A stretch of DNA of 64,000 nt from Paracidovorax wautersii (lineage in GTDB: Bacteria; Pseudomonadota; Gammaproteobacteria; Burkholderiales; Burkholderiaceae_C). Position 1 is the first letter of the stretch, and every line of letters starts with the position of its first letter. Location of the stretch: contig WNDQ01000018.1 in the NCBI GenBank assembly GCA_009912175.1, positions 1 to 64,000 on the forward strand, given 5' to 3'. Under the pieces are notes generated by a model. It did no database searches. It was not told where the DNA came from and worked only from the letters and a program-made list of their open reading frames with translations. Below, one piece after another: positions 20,844 to 31,049 of the stretch. The position numbers and the translations under genes were made by a program.

Positions 20844-22497
20844 ATGCATTCCTTTTTGCCTCCCCATTCCTCCGTTCGGCGCGCCGTTTTGGTGGCCAGC
20901 GCCGGGACCCTCCTGGGCCTGACGAAGACACACGCTGTGGCCGGTGAGCCCGATGCGGCAACGAGACCGGCGAACGCTGCCCAAGCGGCTGTCCGGGGCG
21001 GCACGCTGATTGCCGTGGTGACGCCGGAGCCTCCAACGCTTGTCAGCGCCTTCAGCGCATCGGCACCCGTCGCCATCGTCGCAAGCAAGCTTTTCGATGG
21101 CCTGATGCGCATCGGTGCCGATCTCGAACTCGTCCCCGAACTGGCGCAGAGCTGGTCGGTGGCACCCGACGGGCTCAGCATCACGCTGAAGTTGCGGCGT
21201 GACGTGAAATGGCATGACGGCCAGCCTTTCACCTCCGCCGACGTCCGTTATTCGATGCTCGAGATCTGGAAGAAGATCCACCCCCATGGCAAGGTTGCGT
21301 ATTCGAACGTCACCGACGTCAGTACGCCCGACCCTTACACCGCCATCATCAGGCTGAACGCGCCTTCGCCCGTTGCGCTCTTCGCGCTCAACAACACGTC
21401 TTCACCCGTGCTCCCCAGGCATCTCTACGAAGGGACAGACCTGTTGCGCAACCCGGCGAACGTGAAACCGGTCGGCACCGGTCCGTTCCGTTTCAAGGAA
21501 TGGATTCGGGGCGACCGCATCGTGCTGGAGCGCAATCCGGATTACTGGGAGAAGGGGCGGCCTTATCTGGATGGACTGGTCTTCCGGATCATTCCGGACG
21601 CCGCGGCGCGGTCGGCGGCGTTCGAACGGGGGTGACGTGCAATATGGCCCGCAAAGTCCCGTCGACGTCAACGATTTGGTCCGGATCAGCAAGCTCCCAT
21701 CGATCGCTGTGGAGACACGCGGCTACGAATACCTGTCGACGATCCGCATCGTCGAATTCAATCTGCGCAATCCGGTGCTCGCGGATGGACGCGTTCGCCA
21801 TGCCATTGCCCATGCGGTCGACCTGCAGCGCCATCTGGCGGTCGTGCTTCGCGGCATGGGCAAAGTGGCGACCGGCCCCGTGTCGTCGGCGCTCGCGCGC
21901 TACTACACGGCCGATGTGCCGCGTTATGACTTCGACCCGAAGGTGGCGGAGCAGCTTCTCGATGCGGCCGGGTATCCGCGCAAAGCCGATGGCACGCGCT
22001 TTCCGCTGCAGATCGACTGGGTGCCGTTCGGAGAGACCAACCTGCGGACCGCGGAGTTTCTGCGCCAGTCGCTCAAGCGGGTCGGTATTGATGCGCAGAT
22101 CAGAAGCCAGGATCTGGCGCGGTACTTTCAGCGCATCTATACCGACAACGACTTCGACCTCACGGTGACGTCGCTGTCGATGTTCGGCGATCCGCAGATC
22201 GGCGCCGAACGGCTGGTCTGGTCCGAAACGATTCTGAAGGGCGTGCCTTTCTCGAACGCGTCCGGCTACAGCCATCCGGCCACGGATGGCCTGATCCGCA
22301 CCGCGCACAGCGAGACCGATCCAGCCAAGCGGGTCGAACTGTATCGCAAGCTCCAGCGGCAGGTCCAGGGCGACCTGCCGCTGCTGCCATTGGCGGAAAC
22401 CAAACCATGGACGGTTTACAACCGCAAGGTGCAGGGGCTGGAGACGACGCCCAACGCGTGGGTCGAATCACTCAAGGGTGCATGGATCTCGCCGTGA
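20844..22497 (+). pseudogene. ABC transporter substrate-binding protein, family 5 (peptide/nickel type), frameshifted
   Basis: Frame 0 ...IIPDAAARSAAFERG continues in another frame as DVQYGPQSPVDVNDLVRISKL...; the paralogue at 23281-24933 reads IIPDAATRAAALERGDVLYGNASPIGPVDL; an extra G in GGGGG 21628-21632 explains it. Confidence 0.88.
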
Positions 22498-22507
22498 CGT
22501 CCGACCC

Positions 22508-23098
22508 CTAGGTCAGACCCATCATTCGCAGCAGCAACTGCTTGCTGCGCTCCACGTAAGCCAGCCGTTCGGCGGGCGTGTTGGACAGGCGCGCGAGCGT
22601 GATGATGCCGACCATCGTCGAGTAGAGCAGCTCGACCGCGGCATTGCGCTCGGCCTGTGTTTCGCCGGCCATGTCTGGCGAAAAGGTCGCCACGAGATCC
22701 TGCAATCGTGCGTGCATCGCGTCACGTATCGGTGACGGTTCGCGGCTGACTTCCTGGCTCACGGCGGACAGCCCACAGCCGCGCCACGGTGACTCGAGAT
22801 GTTTCTCGCTCAAATAGAAGTCGATGATTGCGCGGACGGCGGATCGACCTTCCGCGCGCGCCTTGCGGACCTGCTCCGCCGCGTTGTTGCGGCTCTCGTT
22901 GAGCGCGGTGCCGATGGCGGTCGTCGCCAGATCATTCTTGGATTCGAAATGCGCATAGAACGCGCCCTGCGTCAGCCCCGCGTCCGTCATGACCTTGGCG
23001 ATGGAGACGTCGGCGATGCCGCGTGCGCGCATCAACCGGGACGCGGACAGAACGATCTTGCCGTAGGACTTGTCTTTGTGTTCGGCGGTGTAGCGCAT
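22508..23098 (-). CDS. TetR-family transcriptional regulator
   Basis: GKIVLSASRLMRARGIADVSIAKVMTDAGLTQGAFYAHFESKNDLATTAI HTH domain. Confidence 0.92.
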   Translation of the reverse strand: MRYTAEHKDKSYGKIVLSASRLMRARGIADVSIAKVMTDAGLTQGAFYAHFESKNDLATTAIGTALNESRNNAAEQVRKARAEGRSAVRAIIDFYLSEKHLESPWRGCGLSAVSQEVSREPSPIRDAMHARLQDLVATFSPDMAGETQAERNAAVELLYSTMVGIITLARLSNTPAERLAYVERSKQLLLRMMGLT

Positions 23099-23280
23099 GG
23101 CAACGTTCTGTGGGATCGACCGGCAGTCAGAGTCTTTCGAGCGACAGACTATACCGTTCCCCGCATTCACCCTTTGATCAAAGAAAAACAGATTAGCTTT
23201 CTCGTCATCATAGGTTGATTGAACTACAAACATATTCATACAGTCGCGGCTCCACTTCTTGTGCAGTCAGGGGGCTGTTC

Positions 23281-24933
23281 TTGGATTCCAACCGATTGAG
23301 CCGATCCATCGCAAACGGGTTTTTGCATGCATGGATCGTCCTGTTTGCGGCCTGCGGCGCAGCGGGTGCGGCGGTCCCGCAGACGCCTGTGCGTGGCGGC
23401 ACGCTCGTGGCCGTGGTGCAACCCGAGCCGGGCGTCCTGACTTCGGCCATCAACGTCGGACAGCCGGTAGCGACCGTCTCCAACAAGATATTCGACGGCC
23501 TCCTGCGCCTTGGCGACGGCTTCAAGCTCGAACCCGAGCTGGCCCAGAGCTGGACCGTGTCGCCCGACGGCAAATCGATCACCTTCAACTTGCGTCGCGG
23601 GGTCAAATGGCATGACGGCCAGCCCTTCACCTCCGCCGACGTGCGCTATTCCATCGAGAGTGTCTGGCGGGTGCAGCATCCCCGGCTGCGCGCCGCGCTG
23701 GCCAACGTCCGCAGCGTCGAGACGCCCGACCCGGCGACCGTGATCCTTCGGCTCGACCGGCCGTCGCCCGTGATTCTGCTGGCGTTGAACCGTGGGGAGG
23801 CGCAGGTCCTGCCCCGGCATCTCTACGAGGGCACCGATCTCTTGCGCAATCCTCACAACGTGCGCCCCATCGGAACCGGGCCCTTCCGCTTCAAGGAATG
23901 GGTGCGCGGCGAACGCATCGTGCTGGAGCGCAATCCCGATTACTGGGAGGCCGGCAAGCCTTATCTGGACGGTGTCGTTTTCCGCGTGATCCCGGATGCG
24001 GCAACGCGGGCCGCGGCGCTGGAGCGTGGCGACGTGCTCTACGGCAATGCGTCGCCGATCGGGCCGGTCGATCTGGCGCGGTTCGAAAAGCTCCCCGGGA
24101 TCCACGTCGAGACGCGCGGCTACGAGTACTGGGGCACGAGCTTGATGCTGGAATTCAACCTGCGCAATCCGCAACTGCAGGACGTGCGCGTGCGTCGCGC
24201 GATTGCGTACGCCATCGACCGGCCGGCCCTGGTCCGTGTGGTCTACCGCGGCTTCGGAAAAGCATCCATCAGCCCGATCCCCTCGACGCTCGGCCAGTTC
24301 CACACGTCCGACGTGGAGCGTTACGAGCCCGACCTGCAGGCCGCTGCCCGCCTGCTGGATGAGGCCGGGCTGAAGCCCGGCGCCGACGGCGTGCGGCTCA
24401 AGCTGCGCATCGACTGGCTTCCCTTCGGTGACACGGTGCTGCGCACGGCCGAGTACCTGCGGCAGTCGCTCAAGCGGGTGGGCATAGACCTGGAGATTCG
24501 CAACCAGGACCTGGCGCGCTTCTATCAGCGGGTCTACACGGAGCGTGACTTCGACCTGTCGATCGTCTCGATGTCGTCGCTGGGCGACCCGCAGATCGGC
24601 GTCGAGCGGCTCTACTGGTCCAAGACGATCCTGCCGGGCGTGCCCTTTTCCAACGGGTCCGGCTACAGCTCTCCCGCCATGGACGGCTTGATCCAGGCCG
24701 CTCACGAAGAAGCCGATCCGGCACGCCGGGCCGAGTACTACCGCAAGTTCCAGCGCCTGGCGTTGACCGATCTGCCTGCACTGCCGCTGCTCGAGATTCG
24801 TTTTTCCACCGTGTACGCCGATCGGGTTCACGGTCTCTCCTTGGCGCCGGATGGTGGCGTTGAGTCTTTCAAGAACGTCTGGCTCGGCGCTGCCGCCGGC
24901 CAGGTTTCCAGTCAACAGGCTGCACTGCCATGA
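23281..24933 (+). CDS. ABC transporter substrate-binding protein, family 5 (start uncertain; TTG 23281 or TTG 23215)
   Basis: RGGTLVAVVQPEPGVLTSAIN...LEPELAQSWTVSPDGKSITFNLRRGVKWHDGQPFTSADVRYSI... Confidence 0.9.
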   Translation: MDSNRLSRSIANGFLHAWIVLFAACGAAGAAVPQTPVRGGTLVAVVQPEPGVLTSAINVGQPVATVSNKIFDGLLRLGDGFKLEPELAQSWTVSPDGKSITFNLRRGVKWHDGQPFTSADVRYSIESVWRVQHPRLRAALANVRSVETPDPATVILRLDRPSPVILLALNRGEAQVLPRHLYEGTDLLRNPHNVRPIGTGPFRFKEWVRGERIVLERNPDYWEAGKPYLDGVVFRVIPDAATRAAALERGDVLYGNASPIGPVDLARFEKLPGIHVETRGYEYWGTSLMLEFNLRNPQLQDVRVRRAIAYAIDRPALVRVVYRGFGKASISPIPSTLGQFHTSDVERYEPDLQAAARLLDEAGLKPGADGVRLKLRIDWLPFGDTVLRTAEYLRQSLKRVGIDLEIRNQDLARFYQRVYTERDFDLSIVSMSSLGDPQIGVERLYWSKTILPGVPFSNGSGYSSPAMDGLIQAAHEEADPARRAEYYRKFQRLALTDLPALPLLEIRFSTVYADRVHGLSLAPDGGVESFKNVWLGAAAGQVSSQQAALP

Positions 24934-26168
24934 GCGTCTCACTGCTGCGTCCACCCGTTTCCCCGGCGCTCGATCCGACCGGCGACCTGCCGGCGACGTT
25001 GCGCGCGCTGCGCGCCGAATTCGCGGCGCGTGCGGCCGACTTCGACCGCACGGGCACGTTCCCGCATGCCAACTTCGCGCGCCTGCACGAACACGGCCTG
25101 CTGTCGCTGGCAGTGCCCGCAGCCTATGGCGGCGCTGACGCGCCGCTTGCCACGCTGGCGCGGGTGGTAGGGGAGATTGCGCGAGGCGATCCGTCCACGG
25201 CGTTGGTGCTGGTCATGCAGTACATCTTCCACAACCTGGCCGCGCGCAGCCCCGGGTGGCCCGTGCACTTGCGCGCGCGGGTGTTCGGCGATGCCATCGC
25301 CGACGGTGCATTGCTCAACGGCCTGCGTGTCGAGCCTGAACTCGGCACCCCGGCGCGAGGTGGCCTGCCGGACACGGTGGCACGGCTGACGCCGCAAGGC
25401 TGGCGCATCAGCGGGCGCAAGATCTATTCGACCGGCAGCCCGGGCCTGACCTGGCTGACCGTCTGGGCGCGCAGCGACGAAGCGGTTCCGCGCGTGGGCG
25501 GCTGGCTGGTGCACCACGCCACGCCGGGTGTGCGCATCGTCGAGAACTGGGACCACCTGGGCATGCGCGCCACCGGCAGTCATGAAGTCGTGTTCGACGA
25601 CGTGCTCACGCCGCTCGATCATGCGCTGGACATCAAGCCCATCGAGCAGCACGACCCGCGGCTCGACACCCAATTCGCGGTCTGGAACTCGGTGCTGATC
25701 GGCACCGTCTACGACGTCGTGGCACGCGAGGCGCGCGACTGGTTCGCAGGCTGGCTGCAGGATCGGCAGCCTGCAAACCTGGGCGCCCCGCTCGCCAGCC
25801 TGCCGCGCTTTCAGGAGGCGCTCGGGCGCATCGACGCGCTGCTGTTTGCCAACCGGCGCTTGCTGGACGCCGCCATCGCCGGACCGACCAGCGCGGCCGA
25901 TGTGTCGCTGACCAAATATCTCGTGACCGGCCATGCCATCTCGGCCGTGGAGCTGGCGGTCGGGCTCACCGGCAATCCGGGGCTGTCGCGCGCCAACCCG
26001 CTGGAGCGGCACTTGCGCAACGTCCTGTGCAGCCGTGTCCACACGCCGCAGAACGACACGATTCTCGTCAACGCCGGCAAGGCTGCGCTGTCGGCCCTGG
26101 CGACCGAACGGCTGGCCGCGTCGGAATCCATGGCGTCAACGCCAACAGGAGCAGTCCATGTCAGTTGA
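24930..26168 (+). CDS. acyl-CoA dehydrogenase / SfnB-DszC-like flavoprotein
   Basis: FARLHEHGLLSLAVPAAYGGADAPLATLARVVGEIARGDPSTALVL...ISGRKIYSTGSPGLTW...LGMRATGSHEVVFDDV. Confidence 0.85.
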   Translation: MSVSLLRPPVSPALDPTGDLPATLRALRAEFAARAADFDRTGTFPHANFARLHEHGLLSLAVPAAYGGADAPLATLARVVGEIARGDPSTALVLVMQYIFHNLAARSPGWPVHLRARVFGDAIADGALLNGLRVEPELGTPARGGLPDTVARLTPQGWRISGRKIYSTGSPGLTWLTVWARSDEAVPRVGGWLVHHATPGVRIVENWDHLGMRATGSHEVVFDDVLTPLDHALDIKPIEQHDPRLDTQFAVWNSVLIGTVYDVVAREARDWFAGWLQDRQPANLGAPLASLPRFQEALGRIDALLFANRRLLDAAIAGPTSAADVSLTKYLVTGHAISAVELAVGLTGNPGLSRANPLERHLRNVLCSRVHTPQNDTILVNAGKAALSALATERLAASESMASTPTGAVHVS

Positions 26169-27288
26169 GTTCATCGGCATTCTGGGTCATCGCGAAGGCA
26201 GCGAATCGCGTTCGCCGCAGGGCCCGCTCATCGATCTCGCCTACCTGGGAGCGATCGCCAAGGCGCACGAGTACGCGGGCTTCGATCGTGCGCTGGCGGG
26301 TTATCACAGCAGCCAGCCCGACGGTTTCCAGATCGTGGCCTACGCGGCCCAGCAGACCGAGCGGCTGCAGTTCCTGCTGGCACACCGCCCCGGTTTCCTG
26401 CCAGCCACCATCGCCGCGCGCAATCTGGCCACGCTCGACCATTTCAGCAAGGGCCGGCTCGCGGTGCACATCATCACGGGTGGCGACGATGCCGACCAGC
26501 AGCGCGACGGTGATTTCCTGGCCCACGACGAGCGCTACGAACGCACCGATGAGTTCCTCGACGTGGTCAACCGCTTCTGGTCCAGTCCGACGCCTTTCGA
26601 CCACGACGGCAAACACTACCAGGTCAAAAACAGCCTGGCGGCCGTCAAGCCGCTGCAGAAGCCTCGCATTCAGATCTACTTTGGCGGTGCATCGGACGCG
26701 GCGATCCAGGTCGGCGCCAAGCACGCCGACGTCTATGCGCTGTGGGGCGAGACGCTGGCCCAGGTCCGCGAGACGGTGGACAAGGTGCGCAATGCCGCCG
26801 CGAAACATGGCCGGGCCGAGACCATCCGCTTCAGCCTGTCGCTGCGCCCGGTGCTGGGCGCGACCGAAGCCGAGGCCTGGGCTCGCGCCGACCACATCTT
26901 CGAGACGGCCAAGGCGCAGGGCGGCAGTGCTGGCGTCGCGCCGGCCGGGCGCATCGGTGGCGGCAGCGTCGGTGCCCAGCGACTGCGCGATGCCGCGGCA
27001 CTGGGCCGCGTGGTCGACAAGCGGCTGTGGACTGCACTGGCCACGCTTCCCAACGCCAGGGGCAGCGTGACCGGCCTGGTCGGCACCGGCGAACAGGTGG
27101 CCGAATCCTTGCTCGATTACTACGACGCGGGCATCTCGACCTTCCTGATCCGGGGCTTCGATCCGATCGAAGACGCGCTCGGCTATGGCCGTGAACTGCT
27201 GCCGCGGGTGCGCGCGGCGGTGGCGCAGCGGGAACGGCTGTCTACCGCGGCGGCCGGCGCGCGGGCCGAACTGGCCGTCGCACCATGA
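26158..27288 (+). CDS. LLM-class flavin-dependent monooxygenase (SsuD-like)
   Basis: AYAAQQTERLQFLLAHRPGFLPATIAARNLATLDHFSKGRLAVHIITGGDDADQQRDGDFL...YFGGASDAAIQVGAKHADVYALWGE. Confidence 0.9.
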   Translation: MSVEFIGILGHREGSESRSPQGPLIDLAYLGAIAKAHEYAGFDRALAGYHSSQPDGFQIVAYAAQQTERLQFLLAHRPGFLPATIAARNLATLDHFSKGRLAVHIITGGDDADQQRDGDFLAHDERYERTDEFLDVVNRFWSSPTPFDHDGKHYQVKNSLAAVKPLQKPRIQIYFGGASDAAIQVGAKHADVYALWGETLAQVRETVDKVRNAAAKHGRAETIRFSLSLRPVLGATEAEAWARADHIFETAKAQGGSAGVAPAGRIGGGSVGAQRLRDAAALGRVVDKRLWTALATLPNARGSVTGLVGTGEQVAESLLDYYDAGISTFLIRGFDPIEDALGYGRELLPRVRAAVAQRERLSTAAAGARAELAVAP

Positions 27289-28223
27289 CGCTCACGATCG
27301 CCAGCCAATGGTCGGAAGCGGCCAACGCCGGTTTGGGGGCGCGCGGGCTGAACGTGCTTCCGATCCCGGAGGGGGTGCCCGTCGACGTGCCGCTGCAAGC
27401 GCAGGTGCTGCTGCTCGCGCCACCCTTCCAGTGGGGCGGGCGCAGCGCGCCCAAGCCGCCCGGCTGGCCGTTCGAGCTGCGCTGGATCCAACTGGCCACC
27501 GCGGGCATCGACTTCTTTCCGGATTGGCTTTTCGAGGGGCCGCAGGTCACGTCCGCGCGCGGCGTCACGGCCGATGCGATCGCCGAATTCGCGCTCGCGG
27601 CGATCTTCTCGGCGGCCAAGCGGCTGCCGGACATCTGGATCGACGACCCCGCGCAATGGGCGCTGAGCACGCTGCAACGCGTGGGCGGCACGACGTTCGG
27701 CCTGGTCGGCTTCGGCGCGATCGCGCAGGCCCTGGCGCGGCGCGCGCTTGCGCTGGGCATGCGCGTGGTCTGCGTGCGGCGCGGCCCAGCGCCGCCCGAG
27801 GTCGACGGCGTGGAGCGCGCGCAGGACCTCGCGTCGCTGTTCGCGCAGTCGGACCATGTCGTGCTCGCGGCACCTGGCACGCCGGCCACACAGCACCTCG
27901 TCAACCGTGCGCTGCTCGCGCAGGCCAAGCCGGGCCTGCACCTCATCAACGTCGCGCGTGGTTCGCTGATCGACCAGGACGCGCTGCTGGAGGCGCTGGA
28001 CGGCGGCCGCGTGGCGCTGGCAACGCTCGACGTCGCAACGCCCGAGCCATTGCCGGCGGGCCACGCGTTCTACACCCATCCGCGGGTGCGGCTGTCGCCG
28101 CACACCAGCCCGATATCGCCCGACACGCCGCAGCGCCTGCTCGCCAAGTTTGTTGCCAATCTCGAACGTTACGAAGCGGGGCTCGCGCTCGACGACGTGG
28201 CGGATCGCGCGCGCGGTTATTGA
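27285..28223 (+). CDS. D-isomer-specific 2-hydroxyacid dehydrogenase
   Basis: VGGTTFGLVGFGAIAQALARRALALGMRVVCVRR...HLINVARGSLIDQDALLEALDGGRVALATLDVATPEPLPAGHAFYTHPRVRLSPHTS. Confidence 0.9.
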   Translation: MTLTIASQWSEAANAGLGARGLNVLPIPEGVPVDVPLQAQVLLLAPPFQWGGRSAPKPPGWPFELRWIQLATAGIDFFPDWLFEGPQVTSARGVTADAIAEFALAAIFSAAKRLPDIWIDDPAQWALSTLQRVGGTTFGLVGFGAIAQALARRALALGMRVVCVRRGPAPPEVDGVERAQDLASLFAQSDHVVLAAPGTPATQHLVNRALLAQAKPGLHLINVARGSLIDQDALLEALDGGRVALATLDVATPEPLPAGHAFYTHPRVRLSPHTSPISPDTPQRLLAKFVANLERYEAGLALDDVADRARGY

Positions 28224-28267
28224 AACAAAACGCCGATGGCGCCCACCCACGTCGACACGAGCTTGCC

Positions 28268-29158
28268 ATGAACACCACGGCCCAACGTCTTCTGCCCACG
28301 CCATCGCCTGCGCTGCCCGCCGACACGCAGCGCGCGCCGCAACCCGTGCCTGCCTTGCAACGCGCCGCGCGCGGCGTCGATCAGGCGCTTTCCCGCGACG
28401 GCAAGCTGGTCTGGGAGGTGCCTCCGCCGAAGTCCGATCTGGCCGCGGAGCGGCTGCACCGCAAACAGCGGCTGGCCGCCGGCTTTCGGCTGTTCGCGCA
28501 GGCGGGCTTCGCCGCGGGCGTGGCCGGCCACATCACGGTGCGCGACCCTCAGTGGACCGACCATTTCTGGGTCAATCCAATGGTGGTCCATTTCTCGCAG
28601 ATTCGCACCTGCGACCTGCTGCTGGTCAACCATACCGGTGAGGTCGTGGAGGGCGAGGGCTTCGTGAACGGCGCGGGCTTCGCCATTCACTCGGAACTCC
28701 ACAAGGCGCGGCCCGAGCTCAACGCTGCCGCCCATACGCATTCGCTGTACGGCAAGACCTGGTCGACCTATGGCCGCTTGCTCGAACCGATCACGCAGGA
28801 CGCCTGCATGTTCTATGACGACCATGCGCTGTTCGACGACTACACCGGCGTGGTCACCGAGCTCAGCGAGGGTGCGCGCATCGCCGAGGCGCTGGGGCAC
28901 CGCAAGGCGGTGATCCTGCAGAACCACGGATTGCTGACCGCGGGCCGCACCGTCGAGGCGACGGTGTCCTGGTTCCTGGCGATGGAGAACGCCGCGCGCG
29001 CCCAGATTCTGGCCGAAGGCGGCGGCACGCCCAAGCCGCTGAAATCCGAGGTCGCCGGGCGCACCGCTCGGATGATCGGCAGTGAATTCATCGGCTGGCT
29101 CAACTTCCAGCCGCAGTGGGATGTGATCACCCGCGAGCAACCGGACCTGCTGCTGTGA
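28268..29158 (+). CDS. class II aldolase/adducin family protein
   Basis: AGVAGHITVRDPQWTDHFWVNPMVVHFSQIRTCDLLLVNHTGEVVEGEG...AAAHTHSLYGKTWSTYGR...AVILQNHGLLTAGRTVEATVSWF. Confidence 0.9.
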   Translation: MNTTAQRLLPTPSPALPADTQRAPQPVPALQRAARGVDQALSRDGKLVWEVPPPKSDLAAERLHRKQRLAAGFRLFAQAGFAAGVAGHITVRDPQWTDHFWVNPMVVHFSQIRTCDLLLVNHTGEVVEGEGFVNGAGFAIHSELHKARPELNAAAHTHSLYGKTWSTYGRLLEPITQDACMFYDDHALFDDYTGVVTELSEGARIAEALGHRKAVILQNHGLLTAGRTVEATVSWFLAMENAARAQILAEGGGTPKPLKSEVAGRTARMIGSEFIGWLNFQPQWDVITREQPDLLL

Positions 29159-30204
29159 CCGGCGCGGCATCGAGCGTTCACCCGCCCGCGCTGGCGTCGG
29201 CGGCCCGCTTGCGGTGGAAGCGGCGACGCGGTCTGCTGCGCTTCCTGTCGGTGCGCATTGCGCAGGCCATACCGACGCTGTTGTTGGTCGTCGTGGTGAA
29301 CTTCACCTTGCTCAATCTCGCGCCGGGCGACCTGGCCCAGGTGCTGGCGGGGGAGGCCGGCGGCGCATCGCCCGAGTACGTGGCGCAACTGCGCGAGAGT
29401 TTCGGTCTGAACGATCCCGCATGGCTGCGGCTGCTGCATTACGTGCAGAAGGTCGCGACGCTCGACTTGGGGTATTCGTTTCGCAACAGCATGCCGGTCT
29501 CCGAGCTGATCGTCGAGCGCATTCCCGCGACGTTGCTGCTGACCGGGTCGGCACTGCTGCTGGCCATCGGTGTGGGCCTGGTGGGTGGTTTTCTTGCGGC
29601 GTGGCGGCCTGGCAGTTGGCTCGATCGCACGATCTCGTCGATCGCGCTGCTGGTCTATGCGACGCCCGGTTTTCTGTTGGGCCTGGCGCTGATCATCGTG
29701 TTCGGCGTCAAGCTGCAGTGGCTGCCGGTGGGCGGTATGTCGTCAGGCGAGGCTTCGGAAGGAGTCTGGTCGGCGTTTGGCGGCTTGCTGTCCCACCTGG
29801 TGCTGCCGGTCCTGACGCTCGGGCTGTTCTTCGCGTCGATCTACGTGCGCATCACGCGTGCGGCCATGCTCGAGGTGCGTGGCCATGACTACGTGCGCAC
29901 GGCCCGCGCCAAGGGTGTGGCCTCGCTGCGCATCGCCAGCCGCCATGTGCTGCGCAATGCGCTGCTGCCGGTGGTGACGGTGATTGGCCTGCAGGCCGGT
30001 GCGCTGCTGGGCGGTGCCGTGCTGGTCGAGGTGGTGTTCGCCTGGCCCGGATTGGGGCGGCTCGCCTTCGAATCGGTCTTCCAGCGCGACTTCAACCTGT
30101 TGAGTGGTGTCGTGCTGTGTGGCGCGGCTGCCGTCTTGCTCGTCAACATCCTGGTCGACTTGCTCTACAGCGTGCTCGATCCGCGCATCGGAGCGCGCCA
30201 ATGA
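29155..30204 (+). CDS. ABC transporter permease (DppB/OppB type)
   Basis: Signature RTARAKGVASLRIASRHVLRNALLPVVTVIGLQAGALLGGAVLVEVVFAWPGLGRL. Confidence 0.92.
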   Translation: MTGAASSVHPPALASAARLRWKRRRGLLRFLSVRIAQAIPTLLLVVVVNFTLLNLAPGDLAQVLAGEAGGASPEYVAQLRESFGLNDPAWLRLLHYVQKVATLDLGYSFRNSMPVSELIVERIPATLLLTGSALLLAIGVGLVGGFLAAWRPGSWLDRTISSIALLVYATPGFLLGLALIIVFGVKLQWLPVGGMSSGEASEGVWSAFGGLLSHLVLPVLTLGLFFASIYVRITRAAMLEVRGHDYVRTARAKGVASLRIASRHVLRNALLPVVTVIGLQAGALLGGAVLVEVVFAWPGLGRLAFESVFQRDFNLLSGVVLCGAAAVLLVNILVDLLYSVLDPRIGARQ

Positions 30205-31049
30205 CCGCTGTTTCTTGGATTTCCCGCTGCCTCGACATCACCTGGCGGCATCGGGCACTGGCGTTCGGCGCGGTGTTGCTGGGCACGCTCGTGCTGTTGG
30301 CCCTGGCCGCACCGTGGCTTTTTCCGGGAGACCCGCACGACATGGTCGGTGCGCCCGCGCTCGCGCCTGGCGGTGATCCGGCGTTTCTGCTGGGCACGGA
30401 TCTGCTCGGCCGCGACGTTGCGGCGGGCCTGGTCTGGGGCGCGCGGGTGTCGCTGTTCGTGGGCCTGGCCTCCGCGGCCCTCGCGATCGTGATCGGCAGC
30501 GTCGTCGGCGTGCTCGCGGGTTATGCGCGTGGCTGGACCTATACGCTGCTGATGCGCCTGTGCGAGCTTTTCCAGACCATTCCCCATTTCCTGTTCGCCA
30601 TCTTCATCGTGGCCATCCTGGGGGCGACGGTGCGCAACATCACGCTGGCCATCGGCCTGACGTTCTGGCCCGCGATCGCCCGCTTGGTGCGGGCCCAGAC
30701 GCTGCTGCTGCGTGAAATGGATTTCGTGCGGGTGGCACCGTCGATGGGCGTCAGCGACCTGCGGATCATCCTGACCCATCTCCTGCCCAACGCGATGCCG
30801 CCGGTCATCGCCAACGCGTCCATCCTTGCCGCGATTGCGATTCTCAGCGAGTCCGGCCTTTCGTTTCTCGGCCTCGGCGACCCGAACAGCGTGAGCTGGG
30901 GCGGCATGATCGGCGCGGGGCGGGAGGCGATCCGGACCGCCTGGTACCTGACGATCATTCCCGGCGCCGCGGTGCTGGTCGCGGTGCTGTCGCTCAACCT
31001 GATCGGCGACGGCTTGATCGGCGCGCTCGACCCGAGGAGCCGTGCATGA
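30201..31049 (+). CDS. ABC transporter permease (DppC/OppC type)
   Basis: FLLGTDLLGRDVAAGLVWGARVSLFVGLASAALAIVIGSVVGVLAGYARGW...ILSESGLSFLGLGDPNSVSWGGMI. Confidence 0.92.
   Translation: MTAVSWISRCLDITWRHRALAFGAVLLGTLVLLALAAPWLFPGDPHDMVGAPALAPGGDPAFLLGTDLLGRDVAAGLVWGARVSLFVGLASAALAIVIGSVVGVLAGYARGWTYTLLMRLCELFQTIPHFLFAIFIVAILGATVRNITLAIGLTFWPAIARLVRAQTLLLREMDFVRVAPSMGVSDLRIILTHLLPNAMPPVIANASILAAIAILSESGLSFLGLGDPNSVSWGGMIGAGREAIRTAWYLTIIPGAAVLVAVLSLNLIGDGLIGALDPRSRA

Noticed and set aside
20562-21287. Minus-strand ORF ending in LCWLCWLCWLCW repeats
   Set aside because: Product of translating the 9-bp VNTR and the antisense of the solute-binding protein gene; no independent coding support.
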